This document shows, in pieces, positions 26,981-35,246 of a DNA stretch of 64,000 bases; positions within the stretch are counted from its first letter, which is position 1; each line of letters begins with the position of its first letter. Source of the stretch: JADJPL01 sp041183125. Lineage in GTDB: Bacteria; Bacteroidota; Bacteroidia; Chitinophagales; Saprospiraceae. The DNA lies in the NCBI GenBank assembly GCA_041183125.1, contig JBEGMH010000344.1, positions 1-64,000 of the forward strand, written 5' to 3'. The notes below the pieces were generated by a model, which did not search any database, was not told where the DNA came from, and saw nothing but the letters and a program-made list of their open reading frames with translations. A program made the translations under genes and the position numbers.

Positions 26981-27808
26981 ATGAAAGTATCCTCCATCCA
27001 CATTTACCCGGTCAAGTCCCTCGGTGGGTTCCGTGCAAATGAATGGAAACTCGAAGCCAGAGGGCTCGAACACGACCGCCGCTGGATGCTCGTAGATGAG
27101 AGCGGGTTTTTCCTCACGCAAAGGACCCTTCCCGAGCTCTGTCTGCTGGAAGCCGTCATCCAGGGTAAGTCCCTGGTCATCCGGGACCGCAAAAAACGGC
27201 AGGAGGATCTCATACTGCCCGTCGCTGTCCCTAGCGGGGAAAAACTTCGGGAGGTGCAGGTCTGGAACGATATAGTTCCTGCCCTCTTCGTAGGGCCGGA
27301 GCAGGTTTCCGCATGGTTTTCCACCCTTTTTGGCCGCAGCATATACTTGGCCTATATGCCCGAGCAAAGCGAGCGCCCGGTGGATCCGCAATATGCCCAA
27401 GCGGGCGATATGGTGAGTTTTGCCGATGGGTACCCTGTGCTCATTGCGCTGGAAGCTTCCCTCGAAGATTTGAATGCGCGCCTTGCCGAACCGGTCGGTA
27501 TGGAGCGTTTCCGCCCCAACCTCGTCGTGGAAGGCGGAACGCCCTGGGAGGAAGATTCCTGGCGGGCAGTAGCCGTAGGAGAGGCGCAGTTCCGGACGCC
27601 TAAGCCGTGCGCGCGCTGCAAGGTGATTACGATAGACCCCGCAAGTGCCGAGGTAGGAGTAGAGCCCATGCGAACCTTATCCACCTTTCACAAGCAGGGC
27701 AACAAGACCCTGTTTGGGATGAACGCCTGTTGGGAAAAGCAGTCTGGCCATATTGTCCGGGTCGGCGATTCCGTCGCCGTGTTAAAACAGGATATCGAGG
27801 ACCATTAG
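26981..27808 (+). CDS. MOSC domain protein (YcbX-like)
   Basis: This 275-residue protein has the MOSC N-terminal beta-barrel (MKVSSIHIYPVKSLGGFRAN, GLEHDRRWMLVDESGFFLTQ) and the MOSC domain proper (RFRPNLVVEGGTPWEEDSWR, then TPKPCARCKVITIDP with the conserved cysteine). Family members bind molybdenum cofactor and reduce N-hydroxylated compounds or move sulfur. The C-terminal ferredoxin domain of E. coli YcbX is missing, so electrons must come from another protein. It starts 12 nt after the large exported protein's stop. Its last 27 bp overlap the end of the convergent UbiA-family gene. Confidence 0.88.
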   Translation: MKVSSIHIYPVKSLGGFRANEWKLEARGLEHDRRWMLVDESGFFLTQRTLPELCLLEAVIQGKSLVIRDRKKRQEDLILPVAVPSGEKLREVQVWNDIVPALFVGPEQVSAWFSTLFGRSIYLAYMPEQSERPVDPQYAQAGDMVSFADGYPVLIALEASLEDLNARLAEPVGMERFRPNLVVEGGTPWEEDSWRAVAVGEAQFRTPKPCARCKVITIDPASAEVGVEPMRTLSTFHKQGNKTLFGMNACWEKQSGHIVRVGDSVAVLKQDIEDH

Positions 27809-28648
27809 TCCGCAGAATACGACGCTGGCCAACCCATTCATAGTAAAAAAGGCCAGGTTGACCCGGCTCAGATCGTTTGGTTTGACCAATACGTGCTGGT
27901 ATCCCAACAAGGCGATGTACGATGCCGAAGCGGCTACTTGCAGCCAGCCCATGCGGTCGGGGTAGGCGGCCTGAACCAGGTAGCCGGCTGTGAGCATGGT
28001 GCATATACTCAATACGTGAAGTAAACGGGAGAACCACAGCGCCTTCGTCCTTCCCATCCGTACCGGGATGGAGCGCAGGGACATGGAGCGATCGAACACA
28101 TCGTCCTGAAGGGCATAGATGATATCGAAACCCGCGGTCCAGAGCAACACCGTCACCGAATACAACATCGGGATGGCATCAAACCCTCCGCCACCTGCCA
28201 GATAAGCTCCCAGAGGGGCCAGGGCCAAGCCCAGGCCCAACACAAAATGGCACAAGGCCGTAAAGCGTTTGGTGAAGCTATAGCCGAGAATGACCAGAAG
28301 GGCAACCGGCGACAAGTAAAAGCAGAGCGGATTGATAAACCAGGTGGCCGCTATAAAAAAAAGGGCATTCAGCCCGGTGAACAGCAGTGCGGCACGGGGA
28401 TGGACAACTCCCGCCGGTATTTCCCGCTGCTGGGTCCGCGGGTTTTGCCGGTCGTAGTCCCGGTCGAGGTAGCGGTTGAACGCCATGGCCGCGCTTCGGG
28501 CAAAGACCATGCACAATACGACCAGGCCCAATAACGACCAGCTAAACGCGACGCCGGTGTGCATCCACGCCAGGAAGAAGCCCAACAAGGCAAAAGGAAG
28601 GGCGAAGACGGTATGGCTGAACTTGATCAGGGAGAAGTAGGCTTTCAT
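27782..28648 (-). CDS. UbiA-family aromatic prenyltransferase (MqnP/4-hydroxybenzoate type)
   Basis: This 288-residue integral membrane enzyme has about eight helices. It transfers a polyprenyl chain to an aromatic acid. The first aspartate motif reads AFNRYLDRDYDRQNPRTQQR and the second YALQDDVFDRSMSLRSIP. The NRxLDRxxDxxNPRT form is typical of the UbiA subgroup linked to futalosine menaquinone synthesis (MqnP), while the ordinary MenA sequence differs. I start it at 28648 (MKAYFSLIKFSHTVFALPFA); the longer frame to 28729 has no family similarity. No other menaquinone genes are in the window. It overlaps the MOSC gene tail to tail. Confidence 0.82.
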   Translation of the reverse strand: MKAYFSLIKFSHTVFALPFALLGFFLAWMHTGVAFSWSLLGLVVLCMVFARSAAMAFNRYLDRDYDRQNPRTQQREIPAGVVHPRAALLFTGLNALFFIAATWFINPLCFYLSPVALLVILGYSFTKRFTALCHFVLGLGLALAPLGAYLAGGGGFDAIPMLYSVTVLLWTAGFDIIYALQDDVFDRSMSLRSIPVRMGRTKALWFSRLLHVLSICTMLTAGYLVQAAYPDRMGWLQVAASASYIALLGYQHVLVKPNDLSRVNLAFFTMNGLASVVFCGLMVLDILF

Positions 28649-28719
28649 GCCGGTCGGTTTGATACAGGCAGGGCTGTCGTAAAAGTATTCCGCCGCTTCC
28701 GCCTGAAAAATAAAACCAA

Positions 28720-28778
28720 GAAAGAGCATCTGTTTTTTTGATTTTGCAAAGCAAAATCAAAAAAACAGATTCTCTTTC
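28720..28778. repeat. 59-bp near-perfect palindrome with 3-nt loop
   Basis: Arms 28728-28747 (ATCTGTTTTTTTGATTTTGC) and 28751-28770 (its exact complement) flank AAA. Beyond one C/T mismatch the arms go on as GAAAGAG / CTCTTTC. It lies between the UbiA-family and DUF1573 genes, 8 bp from repeat copy 6. It could end transcription from DUF1573 or sit in the UbiA leader. The T-run is inside the stem, not after it, so it is not a standard terminator. Confidence 0.9.
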
Positions 28779-28786
28779 GAAATATT

Positions 28787-28864
28787 AGACTTGTTGTGAG
28801 GGGGTCAGCGAGGTGGGAAAAAAGGACCTTTTTGACCCCTTGGTGATCCCCTTGCAACAAGTCT
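28787..28864 (-). repeat. intergenic quasi-palindromic repeat, copy 6 (best-preserved ends)
   Basis: Ends AGACTTGTTG and CAACAAGTCT are exact inverted repeats. On the minus strand the core GGGGTCAAAAAGG then CCTTTTTTCCC matches copy 7 closely. It lies in the 338-bp gap between UbiA (start 28648) and DUF1573 (stop 28987), in the genes' own direction. The rest of that gap (28865-28986) shows nothing I can name. Confidence 0.8.
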
Positions 28865-28986
28865 ATTCTTTAGTGGCCTTAGCGAAGTGCTTTTGAGGCA
28901 GCCACAAACATTTTTTGGTGGGCGAGGGCGAAAAATCTCTTGTAAGACAGTGCCCGTGACCATTCATGATGAGAAGCAGGGAGGGT

Positions 28987-29493
28987 TTAGTTCCCGGCTT
29001 TTGCTTCTACTTCCCCTTCGAGGTAGATGAAGGTTTCCGGGGGCGTGGTATTCGCTACGATGGTGACGCGCTTGCTTTGGCCGCCGACCTTACCCGTAGC
29101 GTCGAATACAACGGTAATCTCACCCGTTTTGCCCGGGGCGATGGGTTCGCGCGGCCAAGTGGGAACCGTACAGCCGCAGGTGCTGCGCGCGTCGCTCAGG
29201 ATCAGGGGTTCGTTGCCCGCGTTGCGGAACTTGAACGTATGCGTTACCTTTTCCCCATCTTTTACCTTTCCGAAGTTATGGCGGTCTTCGCCAAAGGAAA
29301 TGGTCGTCGTCGGGCCTGCCGGTACTTCGGGTTGTTGGGCCTGGGTGCCTTGTGGGTCGGCGATAGCGGCAGGCGCCTCAGTAGTGGCTACATCTTGGCG
29401 GGCAGCATCGCGGGCGTCGGAGCCGGTGCTTTTGCACGAGCTGAGCGCTGCGAAGGCCAGAGAGAACAAAACAGCAGATTTTAGATACTTCAT
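28987..29493 (-). CDS. DUF1573 lipoprotein
   Basis: This 168-residue protein starts at 29493 with a lipoprotein signal (MKYLKSAVLFSLAFAALSSC, lipid site C20). An Ala/Thr/Pro linker follows, then a DUF1573 immunoglobulin-like domain: ISFGEDRHNFGKVKDGEKVT, FKFRNAGNEPLILSDARSTC, GCTVPTWPREPIAPGKTGEI. The CGCT cysteine pair is a conserved part of that domain. Proteins of this family are common in Bacteroidetes, and no activity is established. A -7 box lies about 45 bp upstream. The gene is monocistronic as far as can be seen, since PolX upstream ends 94 bp away and the palindrome lies downstream. Confidence 0.88.
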   Translation of the reverse strand: MKYLKSAVLFSLAFAALSSCKSTGSDARDAARQDVATTEAPAAIADPQGTQAQQPEVPAGPTTTISFGEDRHNFGKVKDGEKVTHTFKFRNAGNEPLILSDARSTCGCTVPTWPREPIAPGKTGEITVVFDATGKVGGQSKRVTIVANTTPPETFIYLEGEVEAKAGN

Positions 29494-29536
29494 GGCACTT
29501 TTGGTTATGAACAGTTGGAAAATCCATTTGGGAACG

Positions 29537-29544
29537 CAAATGTA
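29537..29544 (-). promoter_or_regulatory. -7 box for the DUF1573 gene
   Basis: On the minus strand TACATTTG matches TAnnTTTG exactly, 44 bp from the start codon. It runs into TTTGCGTTCCCAAATG, a 16-mer found again at the DoxX promoter (57065-57080). Here CATTTG and CAAATG flank six bases as an inverted repeat at 29525-29542. Confidence 0.5.
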
Positions 29545-29587
29545 CACAAAGAGGTTCACAGTAGGGATAAAAAACGCGCCCTTGTTG

Positions 29588-31258
29588 TTAACGAGCTGTT
29601 AATCGCGCGCTTCTGTTTTCTACCCAAGCGGTAAACTGGGCCAGGTCTTTCGCGTTAAGGCAGTGGTCTGCACCGAGCCCTCCTTTCCGGGCGGCCAGCA
29701 CGCCGAAGCGGATGTCGCGGATTCCCGATTTGCTGTGCGCATCCGGGTTGATGGCGATGGGTACGCCCTTTTCGAGCGCGTACGGGATCCAGGTATAGTC
29801 CAAATCCAGGCGGTGGGGGTTGGCGTTCAACTCGATAGCCACCCCGTTGGCCGAGCAGGCATCGATCACCTCCCTATGCCGGATCGGATAGCCCGGCCGG
29901 GACAGCAACAAGCGCCCTGTCGGGTGGCCGAGGATGCGCGTTTGGGGCTGTTCGATGGCTTTGATCAAGCGGCGGGTCGCTTTTTCCTCCTCCATTTTCA
30001 GGTTGCTGTGGATGGATGCGATCACGACCTCGAACCTATCCAGAATTTCCGTTGGATAATCCAGGCTGCCATCCGCAAGGATATCGCTCTCTATGCCCTT
30101 GAAAACCCGAAAGGGCGACAGTTCGCGGTTGAGCCGGTCAATCTCCTCCATTTGGGCCAGCACGCGTTCCGGGGAGAGCCCGTTGGCATAGAAAGCCGAT
30201 TTTGAATGGTCGGAGATGACAAGATATTCGTACCCCAATGCCTTTGCTTCCTGCGCCATTTCCGCGAGAGGGTGCAATCCGTCGCTGTAGGTGCTATGGG
30301 CATGGATAACCCCCCGGATATCGCGCTCTTGCACCAGAGGGGAAAGCCCCGGGGCCGCGGCGGGGTGAAGGACGGTACCCTCTTCCCGCCTTTCCGGTTC
30401 GATCCATGCAAGGCCGGTATTTTTAAAAAAGCCCGCTTCGTCTGATGCCGGGGCGGCAGCGCCCTCCAGGCGATCGAAAGACTCCAGAAACGCCTCTGAG
30501 CCCGTGATGCGGAATTGTTGTTTGTAAAAATCGGAGGGATCGCAACAATATATTCTTACCGGGTAACCCTCTTTCGTTTTTCCGGAAATCGCCTGTTCAT
30601 GAAGGACCCCCTCAGACAGCAAGGAGTTGATTTCAGTCAGAGGGGGAGGTACCTGGCCGATCAACAAGGAAATTTCGTTCAGCACCGGAGAGCGGCGGCG
30701 CAGGGGGCCTGTCCATTCGACTTGCGCATGGGGAAGGGCTGCCGAGACGGCGTTCAGCAATTCCAGCGCGGGAGCTTCGAGGGCGGCGTAGAGAAAGCTG
30801 CTGTTGTTGCGCTGGTAGAACGCGAGTTGGCGGCGCAGTTCTTCCTGGGTTTTTTCCCCGAAGCCTTTCAATTCGAGGAGACGGTTCTCGTTGAGTGCGT
30901 ACTCTAACTCACCGATACTTTCGACGCCCAGTTCTTTCCAGATCACCCGAAGCTTTTTAGGGCCGAGGCCCTGCACGAGCAGGAGCTCCCCGACGCCGGG
31001 CGGGGTGATGGCTTTGTACTTTTCGAGGGCCTCCATTTTCCCATACAGGACCAGTTCCCTGATTTTGCCTACTATAGCTTTGCCGATACCGGGCAGGGCT
31101 TCCAGTTCCGCTTCAGAAAAGTCGGACAAGGGGCGGTCCAACTTGCGCAGGGTGAGGTAGGCGTTCTGGTACGAGCGGATTTTGAATGGGTTTTCCCCAT
31201 GCAGTTCCATGAGCTCGCCCAGGAACTGGAACGCCCTGGCCATTTCCTTGTTGGTCAT
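29588..31258 (-). CDS. PolX-family protein: HhH and PHP nuclease intact, polymerase site degenerate
   Basis: This 556-residue protein keeps the bacterial PolX layout: N-terminal DNA-binding helices and helix-hairpin-helix motifs (LEALPGIGKAIVGKI at about 52-66, VQGLGPKKL at 95-103), a nucleotidyltransferase-like middle, and a C-terminal PHP domain (about 313-556). The PHP metal ligands are all present (H319, H321, E390, H417, D506, H508), so 3'-5' exonuclease or phosphatase activity is likely. In the polymerase motif GPLRRRSPVLNEISLL the two catalytic aspartates read E195 and S197, and the third motif reads VRIY with R235 for Asp, so nucleotide addition is probably lost. Its ATG overlaps the stop of the amidase gene by 4 nt (ATGA), which implies coupled translation. 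Confidence 0.85.
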   Translation of the reverse strand: MTNKEMARAFQFLGELMELHGENPFKIRSYQNAYLTLRKLDRPLSDFSEAELEALPGIGKAIVGKIRELVLYGKMEALEKYKAITPPGVGELLLVQGLGPKKLRVIWKELGVESIGELEYALNENRLLELKGFGEKTQEELRRQLAFYQRNNSSFLYAALEAPALELLNAVSAALPHAQVEWTGPLRRRSPVLNEISLLIGQVPPPLTEINSLLSEGVLHEQAISGKTKEGYPVRIYCCDPSDFYKQQFRITGSEAFLESFDRLEGAAAPASDEAGFFKNTGLAWIEPERREEGTVLHPAAAPGLSPLVQERDIRGVIHAHSTYSDGLHPLAEMAQEAKALGYEYLVISDHSKSAFYANGLSPERVLAQMEEIDRLNRELSPFRVFKGIESDILADGSLDYPTEILDRFEVVIASIHSNLKMEEEKATRRLIKAIEQPQTRILGHPTGRLLLSRPGYPIRHREVIDACSANGVAIELNANPHRLDLDYTWIPYALEKGVPIAINPDAHSKSGIRDIRFGVLAARKGGLGADHCLNAKDLAQFTAWVENRSARLTAR

Positions 31259-31896
31259 GGTGTTTTTGCAAAAAAGTCGAGTAACGCGCGTACCTGGGCC
31301 TCGGCAAAACGCTCTATGAAATCTTCCCGGAACAGCAGCACAGCATCCTCGTATTGGTCAAAAAACAAGTGCTCGATCAAGATAGCGGGCATTTGGGTAT
31401 CGCGGATAATCTGGTAGTCCGCTTCTTTGTCCCGGTCGCCATCCGATAGATCGGAGCGCATAGTGATCTCTTTTCCGAGCAGGTTTTCCACATGGCCCCA
31501 ATAGATCTCGGCCAGGTCGTCGCTCCGGGTCTTTCCCCGGGTGGTGTACACTTCAAACCCGCGCGCTGTATGGGAGAAAGAAGCGTTGGCGTGACTGGAC
31601 ACCAGGGCACAGTTGGGGTAGTGTTTGTAGTACCAATTTGCTTTTTCCACCCGGTACGTGAGGCTCAGGTCTAGCCAGGGGTGGCTCAGCAGTACGAAAG
31701 GGTGGTTCAGGTCGCGCAACTTGGAGGCTACGGCATGGACCATGGCCCGGTTCCAGACGCCCTCATAGAACCAGCCCTCTTTGTGGAACTGACCCTTGGC
31801 GTGTTGGTATTCCTTAGAGGGAGAGGTCGTGTAGCGACCTGCCGGGTCGAGCCCCCCGTGGCCGGCGTCGAGCAATATCAGGCATTCTGAGGACAT
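31255..31896 (-). CDS. N-acetylmuramoyl-L-alanine amidase (Amidase_3)
   Basis: This 213-residue zinc amidase should cut the bond between muramic acid and the peptide stem. The ligands of the family are visible: DAGHGG near residue 10, GWFYEG with the second ligand glutamate, VSSHANASF with the second histidine, and AILIEHLFF with the catalytic glutamate. There is no signal peptide: the coding region begins with LILLDAGHGG, only a few residues in. So either it acts in the cytoplasm, leaves by another route, or is a recycling or phage-like enzyme. It is upstream of and overlaps PolX by 4 nt. A hairpin lies between it and the DUF3467 gene. Confidence 0.87.
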   Translation of the reverse strand: MSSECLILLDAGHGGLDPAGRYTTSPSKEYQHAKGQFHKEGWFYEGVWNRAMVHAVASKLRDLNHPFVLLSHPWLDLSLTYRVEKANWYYKHYPNCALVSSHANASFSHTARGFEVYTTRGKTRSDDLAEIYWGHVENLLGKEITMRSDLSDGDRDKEADYQIIRDTQMPAILIEHLFFDQYEDAVLLFREDFIERFAEAQVRALLDFFAKTP

Positions 31897-31916
31897 AAGA
31901 TAGAGGTTTTTGAAAA

Positions 31917-31975
31917 TCTGCCCTCAATGCCCCAAAAAAGGCTGTTTTTGGGGCTTGTTGGGAGATTCCCTGCAA
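31917..31975 (-). repeat. hairpin, probably a degenerate copy of the intergenic repeat family
   Basis: GCCCCAAAAA (31929-31938) and TTTTTGGGGC (31945-31954) form a perfect 10-bp stem. On the minus strand the surrounding TTGCAGGGAATC resembles the family's left end. It lies between DUF3467 and the amidase, both on the minus strand, and could also end or attenuate the topA transcript. Confidence 0.5.
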
Positions 31976-31988
31976 TATAGCCCTTTTG

Positions 31989-32315
31989 TCAGGCTTGTCC
32001 AACGATAGGCATGTTAAAACTCATGGGCGGTATGGGAGGTTCTTCTTTGGACTCAATAGAGCCGAACTGGGCCTCGTAGCGCCGGACATTGTCGGCGAGG
32101 GCCTGGATCAGTCGTTTAGCGTGTTCGGGGGTTACGATGACCCGGGCTTTGACTTTTGCCTTGGGCACATTGGGCACCAACCGCACGAAGTCCAGTACGA
32201 ATTCCGAATGAGAGTGGCTGATGATTGCCAGATTGGCATAGGTGCCTTCTGCGATATCCTCCGGCAGCTCGATGTTGAGCTGATTGGGGTTGTTTTCCGT
32301 GTTCCTATCGTCCAT
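31989..32315 (-). CDS. DUF3467 protein
   Basis: This 108-residue protein starts at the ATG at 32315 (MDDRNTENNPNQLNIELPED). The core has the DUF3467 pattern: GTYANLAIISHSHSEFVLDF, PKAKVKARVIVTPEHAKRLI, and ALADNVRRYEAQFG. These small cytoplasmic proteins are found across many bacteria with no known activity. The reading frame extends upstream into topA only as a basic out-of-frame tail of that gene. The ATG is 4 nt after the topA stop, so it is probably cotranscribed with topA. A hairpin follows its stop. Confidence 0.87.
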   Translation of the reverse strand: MDDRNTENNPNQLNIELPEDIAEGTYANLAIISHSHSEFVLDFVRLVPNVPKAKVKARVIVTPEHAKRLIQALADNVRRYEAQFGSIESKEEPPIPPMSFNMPIVGQA

Positions 32316-32319
32316 AGTG

Positions 32320-34929
32320 CTATTTTTTAGTCGTTTTTGACGTTTTTGAGGTACCCGCCTTTTCTTTTTTGGGGGCAGCTTTCCCGGTCGTTGCTGTTTT
32401 CTTTTCTGCGGCTTTTTTCGTTTTGAAAGCATCCGGTATAGCTGCTTCCACGATTGCTTTGACCTCTTCCAGGCTGAGGAGGGCAGCTTGTTCGGCGGTC
32501 ATTTTTTCGTTATTGACCCGGGGCAGGTTTACGTTTTCCTTTTTAAACCGGATAAAAGGCCCCCAGCGGCCATTTTCGATGATGATATGCTCCTCGGGCC
32601 ATTGCTGGATATAGCGGTTGGCCTCTTTTTCGAGCTTGGCTGCGATCAACTCCTGCACTTGCTGCGGGGTGATGCGGTCGAAATCCACTTTAGCGGGTAC
32701 GTTGACATAGAGATCGCCCCATTTCAGGAAAGGACCGAAGCGGCCCTTGCCTTTGGTGACGGGCTGCCCTTGGTACGTAGCGACGGGGGCGTCTGCTTCT
32801 TCTTTTTGGCGGATGAGTTCCAGTGCCCGTTCCAGGTTGACCGTTAGGGGATCTTCCCCACGGCTCAGGGAGACAAATTTTTCTCCATACCGGACGTAGG
32901 GCCCGTAGCGACCCACGCCGACCGCTACTTCTTCGCCCTTGTGTTCCCCCAGGACTTTGGGCAATTCAAAGAGGTTGAGCGCCTCTTCAAACGTAATGGT
33001 TTCAATAGATTGGCCGCTCCTCAGGTTTGCGTAGCGCGGCTTATCGCCCTCCCCTATTTCCTCCGGGAGGCCGATTTGCACGACGGGCCCCAGGCGGGTC
33101 ATGCGCGTGAGCATCGTCAGGCCCGACTTAGGTTCCTTGCCCAGGATACGCTCCCGGGTGGGTCGGTCTGCTGATTCCATGGTAGCCTCGACCGTTTCGT
33201 GGAAAGGCCAGTAGAAGTCGTTGAGCATGTGGGTCCATTCCAGCCCACCGGCGGCGATGTCGTCGAACAACTTTTCGATTTCAGCGGTGAACTTATAGTC
33301 CATGATTTTCTCGAAATGGGCATCGAGAAAATCGCTGACCGTGATACCTATATCCGTGGGAAAGAGCCTGTTTTGTACGGCACCCGTCTGTTCGCTCAAC
33401 GTAGCGGCTTCGATCTTGCCCTGGTGCAACCTGAGTTGGCGGTAAGGGCGTGCAGTACCTTCCCTGCTTTCTTTGACCACATAGCCCCGGCCTTCCTCCA
33501 TGATTTTACTGATGGTGGGGGCGTACGTCGAAGGCCGTCCGATGCCGAGTTCTTCGAGTTTTTTCACCAAGCCTGCCTCTGTATAGCGGGCGGGGGGACG
33601 GGTGAAACGCTCCGTGGCGTTCATTTCATCGAGGGGCAGCACCTGCTGGAGGGACAGCGGGGGCAGTATGCCTTTTGTACCCTCCTCTTCCTCATCGTCG
33701 TTTGATTCCAGATAGACCCTGAGGAAGCCGTCGAATTTGAGCACCTCCCCCTCGGCCTGCAGGAAGGTGCCCGGCAGGGAGGAGACATCGATCTGCACCA
33801 CTGTCTTTTCTAATTCTGCGTCGGCCATTTGGGAGGCGATGGTACGCTTCCAGATCAGTTCGTAGAGGCGTTGTTCGTCGCGTTGCGAGCCGGCGTTCTG
33901 CACCTGTATGTAAGTAGGGCGGATCGCTTCGTGCGCTTCCTGGGCGTTGGCCGATTTGCTTTTGAAGCGGCGGACTTGCACATAGTGGGTGCCATAGTTC
34001 TTTTCCACGGCTTCTGAAATAGACGCCAGGGCTAATTCGCTGAGGTTCGTAGAGTCCGTACGCATGTACGTGATATGGCCTTCCTCATAAAGCCGTTGGG
34101 CCACGTTCATGGTCCGTTGCACGGAGAAGCCCAGTTTCCTGCTGGCTTCCTGCTGGAGGGTGGACGTAGTGAAGGGGGCGGCCGGTTTCCGTTTGAGCGG
34201 GCGCAGTTCGATTTTTCCGATTTGGAACGTTGCGCCGATACATTTTTGGAGGAAAGTCTCGGCGTCGCGTTCTGCGGGGAAGCGCTCGGGGAGTTCTGCC
34301 CGGAGGGGTACTATTTTGCCCTGCTCATTTTTTACCAGGAAGACCGCGTCTATTTTGAAATAAGGTTCTGTATTGAAATGTTGGATTTCCCGTTCCCGTT
34401 CGACGATCAGTTTGACGGCGACGGACTGCACCCGTCCGGCGGAGAGTTTGCCGCGCACTTTTTTCCATAGGATTTCGGAGAGTTCATAGCCGACGAGCCG
34501 GTCCAGCACCCGTCTTGCTTGCTGGGCATTGACCAGGTTGAGGTCCACTGAGCGGGGACGTTGGATGGCCTTTTCGATGGCGGGTTTCGTGATTTCGCGA
34601 AACACGATGCGCTTGGTCGTGTGTGGGTCCAGGCCTAACACTTCACAGAGGTGCCAGGAAATAGCTTCCCCTTCGCGGTCTTCGTCTGTAGCGAGCCAAA
34701 CCTCATCTACTTTTTTCACCCATTCTTTGAGCTCTTTGACCACCTTATACTTCTCCGGCGACACGACGTAGTTAGACCGGAAGCGGTCGTTCACATCTAT
34801 GGCCGCATTTCCTTTTTCCAGGTCGCGGACGTGCCCGTAGCTGGATTTCACCGTGAAGTCCTTGCCGAGATACTTCTCTATGGTCTTTGCTTTGGCAGGT
34901 GATTCGACAATGAGCAGACTCCTGGGCAT
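32320..34929 (-). CDS. topA: DNA topoisomerase I (type IA)
   Basis: This 869-residue enzyme relaxes negative supercoils. The Toprim domain opens with LLIVESPAKAKTIEKYLGKD and has TDEDREGEAISWHLCEVLGL. The gate domain has SAGRVQSVAVKLIVERERE and the active-site tyrosine in ITYMRTDSTNLS (about residue 288). Three C-terminal topoisomerase repeats without zinc-finger cysteines follow (GVGRYGPYVRYGEKFVSL, KGKGRFGPFLKWGDLYVNVP, NGRWGPFIRFKKENVNLP), and a Lys/Ala/Thr tail ends it. This is the usual Bacteroidetes form. It is the first gene of a probable operon with DUF3467, and its -7 box is about 64 bp upstream. Confidence 0.96.
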   Translation of the reverse strand: MPRSLLIVESPAKAKTIEKYLGKDFTVKSSYGHVRDLEKGNAAIDVNDRFRSNYVVSPEKYKVVKELKEWVKKVDEVWLATDEDREGEAISWHLCEVLGLDPHTTKRIVFREITKPAIEKAIQRPRSVDLNLVNAQQARRVLDRLVGYELSEILWKKVRGKLSAGRVQSVAVKLIVEREREIQHFNTEPYFKIDAVFLVKNEQGKIVPLRAELPERFPAERDAETFLQKCIGATFQIGKIELRPLKRKPAAPFTTSTLQQEASRKLGFSVQRTMNVAQRLYEEGHITYMRTDSTNLSELALASISEAVEKNYGTHYVQVRRFKSKSANAQEAHEAIRPTYIQVQNAGSQRDEQRLYELIWKRTIASQMADAELEKTVVQIDVSSLPGTFLQAEGEVLKFDGFLRVYLESNDDEEEEGTKGILPPLSLQQVLPLDEMNATERFTRPPARYTEAGLVKKLEELGIGRPSTYAPTISKIMEEGRGYVVKESREGTARPYRQLRLHQGKIEAATLSEQTGAVQNRLFPTDIGITVSDFLDAHFEKIMDYKFTAEIEKLFDDIAAGGLEWTHMLNDFYWPFHETVEATMESADRPTRERILGKEPKSGLTMLTRMTRLGPVVQIGLPEEIGEGDKPRYANLRSGQSIETITFEEALNLFELPKVLGEHKGEEVAVGVGRYGPYVRYGEKFVSLSRGEDPLTVNLERALELIRQKEEADAPVATYQGQPVTKGKGRFGPFLKWGDLYVNVPAKVDFDRITPQQVQELIAAKLEKEANRYIQQWPEEHIIIENGRWGPFIRFKKENVNLPRVNNEKMTAEQAALLSLEEVKAIVEAAIPDAFKTKKAAEKKTATTGKAAPKKEKAGTSKTSKTTKK

Positions 34930-35246
34930 TATTTGTTTCGTTTAAAAGTAAGGAAAGGAAGCTCGGCAACCCCGGCACCATGTTTACGAGGGCAAAAGTA
35001 AAAATTTTCAACATAGTTCGCCATGCTTGAAAAAATTAGGCGCTTTTGTCGTATTATGGCGTTTGTGGGAAAGGGCTGTATAAAAAGCGGTGCCCCCAGA
35101 AGCAAGGGTAGAAAAAGAGCGTGGTTTGAAATATCGAAAACCATTTGAAAGTCAGATGGTTTATGAGGAATCAGAAAAGTGTGAAAAAGAGCCTTTTTGA
35201 CCGCTGGACACGGTATTTCAAGTACGCCCTACAAACAAAACATGCC
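34930..35246. other. 317-bp divergent gap between topA and the Pta-N-like gene
   Basis: It holds the topA -7 box and its leader on the left. On the right half, the frame from 35145 can be read for 34 more codons before the start I chose, without family similarity. I see no repeat copy, no RNA gene and no clear plus-strand promoter. Confidence 0.5.
34993..35000 (-). promoter_or_regulatory. -7 box for topA
   Basis: On the minus strand TACTTTTG matches TAnnTTTG exactly, with about 64 bp of leader. No -33 TTTG at the usual distance is seen. Confidence 0.45.

Noticed and set aside
31929..31954. Standard rho-independent terminator at the 10-bp hairpin
   Set aside because: There is no T-run directly after the stem on the minus strand. 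I keep it as a hairpin or repeat remnant.
32316..32432. Basic N-terminal extension of DUF3467 into topA
   Set aside because: It is the topA Lys/Ala tail read in another frame. The family core starts after 32315.
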